From positions 85,541 through 149,540 of the forward strand of contig QBML01000006.1 of the NCBI GenBank assembly GCA_003242085.1: DNA of 64,000 bases, in the 5' to 3' direction. The stretch comes from Pseudanabaena frigida (GTDB lineage Bacteria; Cyanobacteriota; Cyanobacteriia; Pseudanabaenales; Pseudanabaenaceae). The notes below the pieces were generated by a model. The model was not told the origin of the DNA, made no database searches, and was given only the letters and a program-made list of their open reading frames with translations. Position 1 is the first letter of the stretch; each line of letters starts with the position of its first letter. Of this stretch, positions 8,281-16,068 are shown one piece after another. The position numbers and the translations under genes are program-made.

Positions 8281-8502
8281 ATGAGCAGCACTAACTCTGA
8301 AAATTTTAAATTTAACCTATCTACACATAGCATTGCGAACTTAAATGATGAGGACAACGAAGATCGTGCATATTGGCTTCTAAAAAGTCCAAAAGAGCGA
8401 TTAATTGCCCTAGAATATCTACGTCAAGTAATGTATGGCTATGATCCAAATACCTCCAGACTTCAAAGAGTTTTTGAGATTGCTAAACTTCCATCAAGTT
8501 GA
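8281..8502 (+). CDS. Small protein of a toxin-antitoxin-associated type (73 aa)
   Basis: The product contains YWLLKSPKERLIALEYLRQVMYGYDP. This resembles short proteins (YWxxKTPxERLxALExLRQ) often found immediately upstream of a nucleotidyltransferase-type gene in bacterial toxin-antitoxin or abortive-infection loci. Here no such partner follows: the gene faces convergently onto the HEPN gene, with 3 nt between stop codons. It may be an orphan. Function unproven. Confidence 0.5.
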   Translation: MSSTNSENFKFNLSTHSIANLNDEDNEDRAYWLLKSPKERLIALEYLRQVMYGYDPNTSRLQRVFEIAKLPSS

Positions 8503-8505
8503 TAG

Positions 8506-8985
8506 TCATAGGTTACTTTGCCCTTCTAAAAACTCAGCAAAACCAATTAACTCTCTTCTTGATAGCTCAAAAGCCCTAACCAAATCTTTTACTCCATCTC
8601 CAATGATTTCGGAATCAAACTCAAAAGCATAGACATGACGAACAACATGGCGAAACTTACGGTAGCCATTGAGCATTTCTTTACAAATTTCTGAAATTAC
8701 CGCAGGGCGAATATCCGATAAATCATTACTCATTTGCATCAACAAAGAGTAATGCCATTCATTCCCTTCAGGTCTTTCACCATCAATACGAGTGGCAATA
8801 ATTTCAAAAAGTCTTTCTAGTCCACCATAAAACCCATGTAAACTTAATGCAACACTATCAAGATACAGTTCATCATTAGTTTGTAAGAATTTTTGCCAAC
8901 CTGCGATTGCTCTTTCCACAAGCATTTCTATTTCAACCAAATCATTCCTAATTCGCTCAGCAATATCTATTAGAGAACTTTTCAA
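8506..8985 (-). CDS. HEPN (HepT-like) toxin
   Basis: This 159-aa mostly helical protein has the HEPN ribonuclease motif RX4HXY (RHVVRHVY, about residues 114-121). HepT-type toxins cleave RNA and are silenced by a cognate MNT nucleotidyltransferase that adds AMP near the active-site tyrosine. The start is the TTG at 8985, overlapping the stop of the nucleotidyltransferase gene (TTGA), so the pair is translationally coupled in the normal order antitoxin then toxin. It lies inside the dnd island. Confidence 0.75.
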   Translation of the reverse strand: MKSSLIDIAERIRNDLVEIEMLVERAIAGWQKFLQTNDELYLDSVALSLHGFYGGLERLFEIIATRIDGERPEGNEWHYSLLMQMSNDLSDIRPAVISEICKEMLNGYRKFRHVVRHVYAFEFDSEIIGDGVKDLVRAFELSRRELIGFAEFLEGQSNL

Positions 8986-9353
8986 ATCACTATACCCTCT
9001 CTATTAATGCGTTCTGCGATAGCTTGACGACAGCGATCGAGATTCACTAGATCAACCTTAAAATCACGGGCAATAAGTTCTATATCATCCACAGCTTGAT
9101 AAAACTGTTTAAAAGTTAATCCACTAATAGCCAAATCAATATCTGAGTGCCTTGTAAAACGTTCTTTATTTGTTAGGGAACCAAAAACAATTATTTGCTT
9201 TGTCCTGTAGCGATCACGCAATAAGACTGCAATCTTTTGAACAACCTGCCATGCCTCTGTCCATCTAGCCGCATCTTGTAAGCTATCCAAATTTCTAGCT
9301 GGGAAATATGCCTTGCGTTCATGGAGCGTTAGTTCAACAGCAGTTTTTGACAT
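8982..9353 (-). CDS. MNT-type nucleotidyltransferase antitoxin
   Basis: From the ATG at 9353 this is a 123-aa minimal nucleotidyltransferase. The pattern GSLTNKERFTRHSDIDLAI supplies the GSX11DXD residues that bind NTP and metal. MNT antitoxins neutralise HEPN toxins by AMPylation. It overlaps the HEPN gene by 4 nt. An upstream TTG at 9368 is possible but less likely. It forms a complete HEPN/MNT module. Confidence 0.78.
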   Translation of the reverse strand: MSKTAVELTLHERKAYFPARNLDSLQDAARWTEAWQVVQKIAVLLRDRYRTKQIIVFGSLTNKERFTRHSDIDLAISGLTFKQFYQAVDDIELIARDFKVDLVNLDRCRQAIAERINREGIVI

Positions 9354-9519
9354 GGTTAATAGTCTCAAAAAGTTTGGAGCTTATACTCCATCTGTAACTA
9401 GATAGCTAATTTGCATATTATTTTACAGCAAATTTCATTCGTCAGTAAGAATTGATTGCACTGATGACGAGTATGCAAAGCCAAAAGCGATCTCGTCTTA
9501 CAGAATCTTCGCCATATCC

Positions 9520-10164
9520 TTACCCGTTAAAAGTCTGCAATAGCCATCTAGCGATCGCGCCATCATCTTCAGTTTGACTACGTTTCAGCGCTTCTTGTAC
9601 CGTGGCAATTTCCAAACCTTCGAGAACCTGCGATCGCACAACTATGCCACTACGTCCATCAGCGATCGTAAAAGCAAACACCTCAGAAGTTTGAGCATTC
9701 ACCACCCAATATTCTTTAATACCCAAACGTTCATACAGTAAGCGCTTATACCCTAGATCATCTTGCAGAGTTGTCGAAGAGATTTCTACAGTCAGCGTTG
9801 GCAGGTCAAACTTATTGAGATCCACAGGTGCATTGTTTCGAGGCGGCAACTTCAAATCATCCCCTAGATAAAATGCAATATCTGGCTGACATTCACTCTC
9901 ACCCTTTTTCCTAAAGCTACAATTTATGTACTTATGGATACAAATATTCTTAAGTGCTGCAAATAGTCCAATTACCTTAGAAACAATTGCATTTTCATGG
10001 GCGTGAATTGGTCCAACTGGTGACATCTCAATCCTCATTTTATGATTGTCATAATAAAATCTACCCTTCTCTAACTTAGGATCGTCTGCAAGCGCAATAA
10101 ACTCATCCCAAGTTGCCTTAACCCAGCGATCGCTGACAATCGGAGCCGTAGTTGTATTAACCAT
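9520..10164 (-). CDS. Uma2-family (DUF820) nuclease, coupled to the SMC-like ATPase gene
   Basis: This 214-aa protein has the full Uma2 signature: QPDIAFYLGDDL, LTVEISSTTLQDDLGYKRLLYERLGIKEYWVV in two adjoining segments, so the predicted acid, glutamate and lysine of a PD-(D/E)XK site are all present. Its ATG at 10164 overlaps the stop of the SMC-like ATPase gene by 8 nt. Such coupling is not typical of scattered Uma2 genes and suggests it is the last gene of the helicase/57-aa/SMC cassette. Confidence 0.8.
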   Translation of the reverse strand: MVNTTTAPIVSDRWVKATWDEFIALADDPKLEKGRFYYDNHKMRIEMSPVGPIHAHENAIVSKVIGLFAALKNICIHKYINCSFRKKGESECQPDIAFYLGDDLKLPPRNNAPVDLNKFDLPTLTVEISSTTLQDDLGYKRLLYERLGIKEYWVVNAQTSEVFAFTIADGRSGIVVRSQVLEGLEIATVQEALKRSQTEDDGAIARWLLQTFNG

Positions 10165-12232
10165 GATTCACCTCCAAGACTTCGGTATATTCATAATCAT
10201 AGGCACTCTTTCGCACTAACGGATAGCTTTTGCCGTAGAGAACTATGTCATCGGTTTGCGTGTCAGGTTTATTGGAATTAAAAACAAACACATATTCTTT
10301 ACCCACGCGAGGAGTCATTTCTTCGGCAACTTCAACACGCCACTGGGTTTTAGAAACCATCACTACAAGCTGATTTGCTAGTTGAGGTATTAACTTTGCC
10401 ACCTGCCGACGGTAAATTTCATCAAGACTACCAAAGGGCGAATCCATCACCATCGGAAAAGTACTGCTATCTGGCCCCATCACCAAACCAGACTTGCTCC
10501 ATTCCCTCACGCGATCGATGATGCTCCCAATAAAAGACAAACTGAGAATCTGATTCTCTCCCGTCGAAGCCCCAGATTGAACCTCTTGTCCAGCTACAGT
10601 TTCTACTAGGCTCAACTCATACTTTTCACTTAGTCTCGGTGTTTGCGCCTTGAATGAAATCTGACTAAAGATTTCATCGATTCGAGTTTCTAATTGTTTG
10701 CGAAATAGCTCATTACGATTAGTCTTTAACTCAATCAGGAGATCGATCGCCTGTTGAGCAGCATCAATGCGCTTTTGAGCAAGCTTTTGCTTACCTTCAT
10801 TTTGCTTACTGCTCTTAATTTGCTTCTGAAGATTTTCAATTTGCCCTTGATAATCAGTCCATTTCTGAAGCTTCTTTCCTTTCTCTAGATTTAAATCCTC
10901 AACCTTGCGATCAATCTCATCAAGGCGAGTTTGCATTTGCCGAATATCCTCAACGGGACTCTTGCGTAACTGTTCGCTAATTGCTTCCAACTCTAGCTCC
11001 AGCCGAGAGATCGCCGTCTTGAGATGATTGATATTAGATTGCTTTATATCAATGTCTTGCCAAAAATCCGTAGCCTTTTTCTCTTCCTCATCGACAAAAC
11101 CTTCCAGTTTTAAGGTAGCAGTTTCCACATCCGCTAAACCTGCTTTCTCTAGCCAAGACCTAACCTGCTCATAATTGGGAGAGCCATCATGCAATGCTGC
11201 ACCACAAATGCATTTGCGGCGTTCCAATAGATCTAGGACAAAGGTCTGTTTGATATCCGCAGGCAGTTCGCCGCGTTCGTGGAGTCCACCAACCAGTTCC
11301 CGAAAATCAGCGATCGCCTGAGGCAAGAAGACACTATAACCCTGCTTAGAAATCGCCTCCTTAAGTTCATTTTTTACACCCCGCAAGTTACTACGGTTTT
11401 CTTTCTCTTGCAACTCAAGAGTCTCACGCCGCTTTTGGATTTCATCAATACCACCCAATTCCGTCAAGCGTTGATTACAAGACGCTTTTAGTTGATTTTG
11501 AGCTTCAACTTCCTGTTCAATTTCTTTAATTCTTACTTCACATTCAGTACTATCACTCTCTATTTTTTGCTTTTGAGAAATCAAGGTTTTAGTTTGAGCA
11601 TCACCAATGTTTTTAAGTTCATCCTCAAGGGACTTTCTTGCTTCCTTAAGATGCTTAATTGCATTGTCTAAAACCTGTACCCCCAAAAGTTTTTTGGTCG
11701 CTTCCGCAACCTCATTGCGGTTATCCGATCGCACAATTTGCTCGATCCGCTCACCATCAAAAAAGAAGTACTGATGCAAACTCTTAGGTAAAATGCCATT
11801 AATTACGGCTTCAGGATAATTTTGGGTAGCCCATTTTCCATCATCACCCGCCACTTGCAAAAACAACTCGCTCTTGCTGTACTGAATATTTTTCTCGCCA
11901 TTATTAGCAAGCTTAAAGGCACGGGTTAGCCGCCGCACCCGATAGCGCTTACCATCATGCTCAAAGAGAACCTCTGCCCAGCATTCTACAGGTTGATTTA
12001 ATTGTGATTCAGCGATCGCCTGACGGTTGACAAGCTGCTCTGGATCGCCAAAGGCTGAGGTGAACTTTTCGTATAGCACCCATGTAAAAGCATTGAGTAG
12101 CGAGGTTTTACCAGTGCCATTGTTGCCATGCATGATCGTAATGTTACGATCGTCCAGTCTTGCCAATACGATCTCAGGCGTTTGTTGATAAAAACAGCGA
12201 AAATTAAACAGCTTGATCGAGATTAGCTTCAT
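10157..12232 (-). CDS. SMC/Rad50-like ATPase of a dnd-linked restriction cassette (DndD-like)
   Basis: This 691-aa protein has Walker A GNNGTGKTS (36-44) and a conserved YFFFDGERIEQI after the first half of the head. Long coiled coils flank a CxC hook (KCICGAALHDG). A signature STGENQILSLSFIGS and a Walker B segment VMDSPFGSLDE complete the second half of the head. It resembles DndD in length and plan but is a separate gene from the dndCDE DndD. The start ATGA overlaps the stop of the 57-aa gene, and its own stop overlaps the Uma2 start. Its role, probably DNA end or tract sensing for the helicase and nuclease, is inference. Confidence 0.8.
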   Translation of the reverse strand: MKLISIKLFNFRCFYQQTPEIVLARLDDRNITIMHGNNGTGKTSLLNAFTWVLYEKFTSAFGDPEQLVNRQAIAESQLNQPVECWAEVLFEHDGKRYRVRRLTRAFKLANNGEKNIQYSKSELFLQVAGDDGKWATQNYPEAVINGILPKSLHQYFFFDGERIEQIVRSDNRNEVAEATKKLLGVQVLDNAIKHLKEARKSLEDELKNIGDAQTKTLISQKQKIESDSTECEVRIKEIEQEVEAQNQLKASCNQRLTELGGIDEIQKRRETLELQEKENRSNLRGVKNELKEAISKQGYSVFLPQAIADFRELVGGLHERGELPADIKQTFVLDLLERRKCICGAALHDGSPNYEQVRSWLEKAGLADVETATLKLEGFVDEEEKKATDFWQDIDIKQSNINHLKTAISRLELELEAISEQLRKSPVEDIRQMQTRLDEIDRKVEDLNLEKGKKLQKWTDYQGQIENLQKQIKSSKQNEGKQKLAQKRIDAAQQAIDLLIELKTNRNELFRKQLETRIDEIFSQISFKAQTPRLSEKYELSLVETVAGQEVQSGASTGENQILSLSFIGSIIDRVREWSKSGLVMGPDSSTFPMVMDSPFGSLDEIYRRQVAKLIPQLANQLVVMVSKTQWRVEVAEEMTPRVGKEYVFVFNSNKPDTQTDDIVLYGKSYPLVRKSAYDYEYTEVLEVNHG

Positions 12233-12402
12233 TGCACAGCTTCCTTAACAATTTTGAGAATATCTTCGTTGATCCGCCCCAATTCGTTTTTGTCGAGCCG
12301 ATCCTTTTCTATTTTTAGTACTTGACTAATAATTTGCTGAACTTCAGGCGGAGCATTTTTAATTGGCTCATGGATACTACTTAGACTTGGTACTTTGCTC
12401 AT
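12229..12402 (-). CDS. 57-aa protein between helicase and SMC-like ATPase
   Basis: An ATG at 12402 opens a frame of 57 codons ending in TGA at 12229, which overlaps the ATG of the SMC-like ATPase (ATGA). The product starts MSKVPSLSSIHEPIKNAPPE and continues with a charged, probably helical stretch (QIISQVLKIEKDRLDKNELG). Only 102 nt separate it from the helicase stop. The stop/start overlap and same strand support a real gene. No homology is recognised; it could be a bridging subunit or an inhibitor. Confidence 0.65.
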   Translation of the reverse strand: MSKVPSLSSIHEPIKNAPPEVQQIISQVLKIEKDRLDKNELGRINEDILKIVKEAVQ

Positions 12403-12504
12403 GGACAATCACCCCATAGATTTATTAATTTTATCTTAAATATCTCTTAGATCTGCCAGATCCTCACCTTTTTCTTTAAAACCCACTCTCTGGGGTGAAT
12501 ATAG

Positions 12505-14628
12505 CTATAAATCCAGTAACCCGTAGCGTTGTTGCAAGTCCACTAACTTTAATCTCGCTTCACCGCCGTTATCAGCCAAGTTTGCAAATTCCACAAATCG
12601 TTGTAACTCTTTTCTCAGCAAATTGCGTTCCACATCTAAAGTCTCACGCCCCAGATCAGGCGGCAATACAATCATGTCAAACAAAGTTGCCCGTTTTTTC
12701 TGAGGATGCGACCTTAAAATCCTCCCCCGACGCTGAATAAATTGTCGCGGATTGCCACTGCTCGCTAGCATAATTGCCGTTTGAATTGCGGGAATATCGA
12801 CACCTTCATCTAAACAGCGAATCGCCACCAGACCCTGTAATTCACCAGTTTCAAACCAAAACCTCAAATTTTCTCGCTCATCTAACGATGTTTCGGCTGT
12901 ATAGGTGTTAACGCGATATCCCAATTCTGAGCCTAACAACTGCGCCACCGCGTCTAATTGGCGATTACTCTCAGTTGTCACCTCATCCTCGACCGAGCCA
13001 TCACCACAATAAATCAATGTATGTGTTGTATCCAGACGTGGCTGCATCAATTCTCGTAAAGCGACTAGCTTATTAGCCGCTGCCCCCAATAGCCTCGCCC
13101 GTTGCATCAATAAAGCCGCTACTATCTCGTTATCATTGCGATCGCTATCAAATGTGATCGCTCGACCAATCTTTTTCGTCAGGTCAGCATATTTCTCAGT
13201 CTCAGATGCCGTCAGTTCCACCAAAATCGGATAGTAGAGATAATGCACGAGCGCCCCTGCTTTGATTGCATCCTCCAGCGTAAATTCTGGCTGGATGACT
13301 GCACCAAAATACTCAAATATTGCTTCTGTTCCATCCTCATCAAAATAGCGTTCTGGAGTTGCTGATAAAGCTAGCCTTAGCCCCAAATTACGCGGCAAAC
13401 TCTCCACTAAACGCTTTGCACCTAAGTTATGCGCCTCATCTCCAACAATTAAAGTTCGCTCAGGCAGATATCGCAACTGCGACTGTAACCCTTGACCAAT
13501 CAGCGTCGCATTTGTAGTAATTATGGTCAGAAATTTCTGATTGCCCGATCGCACATTATAAAGTTGTGTAGATAAGCGATCTTGCCAGTTATGAACACTT
13601 TCAAAAGCAAGGATTGGTTCCATTCCAAATTTTTGACATTCCCTTGACCATTGGATCACCAAATGGCGATAGGGACAAACGATTAGTAAAACCTGTAAAC
13701 CAATCTTTTGATAAAGTTCAGTAGCGATCGCCAGTGCCGTAATCGTCTTACCGCTACCTGTCGCCATTTTCAGCGTGCCGCGCCCATTATTCTTAAACCA
13801 ATTAGCGATCGCCTGTTTTTGATATTCCCGTAGTTCTAGATTAGAAGGTAATACTGGCACACCACGATCTTGCTGAATGACAATAGGAATATATTCTTTG
13901 CTTGCTTCAGACATTACAGTAGTTCTTTTTGTAATTTCATCGACAGGAAATTTGTCAGGACGTAATCGCAATAGCGATCGCTTAGCCGCTTCAGGAAAAT
14001 CAAGAATATCTAGCAGTGGAGTTTGATTTTCCCATAACCGTCGAAAGTTTTCAGCCTTACTGAGCGTCCGTTCTCTTACACCTGCTTCCCAAGAGCAAAA
14101 CACATCAATACATTCAAAATTATCAATCAACGCACTAGAACTCTCATTGGCTGAACCTGTAAAGGCAACAAGATTCCCAACTTCATCGGAGAAAATCCCT
14201 AACTTCTCATGATAGATCCCTCTATGATTACGAATGTCCTTACAAACTGCAAGCTTAATTTCTAATATGTTTTTGCCTACAAGCCATGCGAGGCAAGCCA
14301 GACGATCTTGGAGAACTTCTTCAAATTCTTGATTTAGTTCTCTTAGGATACTTTGAGTAATTACATCTTCTCTTTGTTTCAGACCTAAAGCGATCGCCTC
14401 GGCATCAGACTCAGATAAACACGGTGAAGCAATCAACCGCATTTTGCCACCAGAACTAAGCAATGACATCAGACCTTTTGCCATTGTCGCCATTGAGGTG
14501 CTAGAAAAGAATCCCACAGCACGACTATAGAGAATAGAATTCTCTAAACAAGGAATGTAGAAATCTTGAACTAGATCACAGCGATCGCTACGATACTCAC
14601 CTTGAAGGTTTAGGTCACTTAGCCCCAA
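12505..14628 (-). CDS. PLD-nuclease/SF2 helicase, dnd-system restriction enzyme family
   Basis: This 707-aa protein starts with a phospholipase-D-like domain: HEK at 140-142, then FTGSANESSSAL near 157-168. An SF2 helicase follows, with Walker A ATGSGKT (about 290-296), DEAH (GDEAHNLG), SATPERYF and a C-terminal motif QFIQRRGRILRS. I recall this architecture being named DNA phosphorothioation system restriction enzyme because it tracks dnd loci. Its mechanism is not established to my knowledge. It is first in the minus-strand cassette with the 57-aa protein, SMC-like ATPase and Uma2 gene. Confidence 0.8.
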   Translation of the reverse strand: MGLSDLNLQGEYRSDRCDLVQDFYIPCLENSILYSRAVGFFSSTSMATMAKGLMSLLSSGGKMRLIASPCLSESDAEAIALGLKQREDVITQSILRELNQEFEEVLQDRLACLAWLVGKNILEIKLAVCKDIRNHRGIYHEKLGIFSDEVGNLVAFTGSANESSSALIDNFECIDVFCSWEAGVRERTLSKAENFRRLWENQTPLLDILDFPEAAKRSLLRLRPDKFPVDEITKRTTVMSEASKEYIPIVIQQDRGVPVLPSNLELREYQKQAIANWFKNNGRGTLKMATGSGKTITALAIATELYQKIGLQVLLIVCPYRHLVIQWSRECQKFGMEPILAFESVHNWQDRLSTQLYNVRSGNQKFLTIITTNATLIGQGLQSQLRYLPERTLIVGDEAHNLGAKRLVESLPRNLGLRLALSATPERYFDEDGTEAIFEYFGAVIQPEFTLEDAIKAGALVHYLYYPILVELTASETEKYADLTKKIGRAITFDSDRNDNEIVAALLMQRARLLGAAANKLVALRELMQPRLDTTHTLIYCGDGSVEDEVTTESNRQLDAVAQLLGSELGYRVNTYTAETSLDERENLRFWFETGELQGLVAIRCLDEGVDIPAIQTAIMLASSGNPRQFIQRRGRILRSHPQKKRATLFDMIVLPPDLGRETLDVERNLLRKELQRFVEFANLADNGGEARLKLVDLQQRYGLLDL

Positions 14629-14667
14629 ATTTTGCTACTCCTACGGCTCATTCAGTCTTGCATATTT

Positions 14668-15822
14668 CTAAATGATACTTTCTTGACAATAGCCGATCAC
14701 ATTAACAACATTAATCCTTGGCAAGCGGTGTTTAAATCCGCAGAGGATTTCCCATGAGATTGTGCCTAATAAATTAGCCCAATCATCAGCCGTATTTTCT
14801 GAATCGCCGCCTAAAAATGTGACCACATCACCAACATGCACGTTAGGCACATGGGTAACATCGATCGCACATTGATCCATCGTAATTGTGCCAATCTGAG
14901 CAACTTTTTGATCGTTTACCGCTACACGAATACGATTCGATAAACCGCGAGGAATGCCGTCAGCATAACCGATCGCTACGGTTGCCATGATCATATCCTG
15001 CGGTGCGATGAACGATCGCCCATAACTAACGCTTGTCCCTGCTTTAATTTCCTTGACTTGGGTAATGCGTGCTTTTACGGTGAGCGCAGGACGTAAATCG
15101 ACAATATTTTTCAGGTGCGGTGCAGGATAGAGTCCGTAAATGCCCAAACCAGTTCGCACGATGTCGTAATGGATTTGGCGATCGCATAGCATTGCCGCTG
15201 TATTACAAATGTGAATACGTGGCGGATAAATGCCTTCAGACTTAAGTGCCGCGATTACTTGCTCAAATCTCTGGGATTGCAATTGCATGAAGGTGCGATC
15301 GCTATCATCGGCGGTGGCAAAGTGCGAATACACGCTCATAATTTCTAGGTTAGGCAAATGCTGCACTAACTGCACAAAGGCGATCGCCTCTTGCCAATTC
15401 ACCCCCAGTCGCGACATCCCCGTATCAATTTTCAGATGAACGGGAACCTGTTCGCCAATTGCGGATAAAACATCGTGATAGATTAGCGCTTGTTTCGGAT
15501 TACAAATTGTTGGTTGTAGGCGATATTCAGCGATCGCTTTAATTTCATCGACACCATTCGTCGAACCTAAAACGGCGATCGGGGCAGTAATCCCTGCATT
15601 ACGTAACTGAATCCCTTCAGGAATTGTGGCGACCCCTAGCCATGCAGCCCCCGCCTCGATCGCCGTTTGACTGACGTCGACCGCCCCATGTCCATAAGCA
15701 TCTGCCTTTACTATCGCCATTAACTCCGTAGACGCAGTTAGCAAAGACTTTAATTGATGCACATTATGCTTGATTGCTGACAAATTAACTTCTACCCATG
15801 CTCGATGGTTTTGCTTGAGCAT
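14668..15822 (-). CDS. alr: Alanine racemase
   Basis: This 384-aa PLP enzyme interconverts L- and D-alanine for peptidoglycan. The PLP lysine is K39 in VKADAYGHG. The second catalytic residue is the tyrosine of VSYGRSF, about residue 275. Length and motifs are normal. It marks the right-hand border of the dnd island: its stop is 39 nt upstream of the helicase gene on the same strand, so read-through into the restriction cassette is possible. Confidence 0.95.
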   Translation of the reverse strand: MLKQNHRAWVEVNLSAIKHNVHQLKSLLTASTELMAIVKADAYGHGAVDVSQTAIEAGAAWLGVATIPEGIQLRNAGITAPIAVLGSTNGVDEIKAIAEYRLQPTICNPKQALIYHDVLSAIGEQVPVHLKIDTGMSRLGVNWQEAIAFVQLVQHLPNLEIMSVYSHFATADDSDRTFMQLQSQRFEQVIAALKSEGIYPPRIHICNTAAMLCDRQIHYDIVRTGLGIYGLYPAPHLKNIVDLRPALTVKARITQVKEIKAGTSVSYGRSFIAPQDMIMATVAIGYADGIPRGLSNRIRVAVNDQKVAQIGTITMDQCAIDVTHVPNVHVGDVVTFLGGDSENTADDWANLLGTISWEILCGFKHRLPRINVVNVIGYCQESII

Positions 15823-16068
15823 TACAGCGCACTCCTGATGCGATAAGCTGAAAACATGAAAATATATGATAATTCGGCAAAAATACGCTTGCTCTTATAC
15901 CAAGTTTTGTTGCAAACTCAAACTAACATCTCAGTTTTTTGTCTCAATTCTCGTCATAAAATCTAAGCCTGATTGTTTAAAAGCCTTTCTTGATAAAGCT
16001 TTTACAAAGCTAGATTTATAATTGGAATTGCGATCAGTATTTTTACTTAGCCCAAATATTTATAACCT

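Noticed and set aside
10157..12232. Calling this ATPase the DndD of the modification complex
   Set aside because: A clear DndD overlaps dndC and precedes dndE at 2106-4097. This gene belongs to the helicase cassette.
12403..12740. Plus-strand frame opposite the helicase C-terminus
   Set aside because: It overlaps the coding strand of a well-supported helicase and has no family resemblance.
14668..15822. Alanine racemase as part of the defence island
   Set aside because: It is a normal housekeeping gene; only its closeness and strand link it to the helicase cassette.
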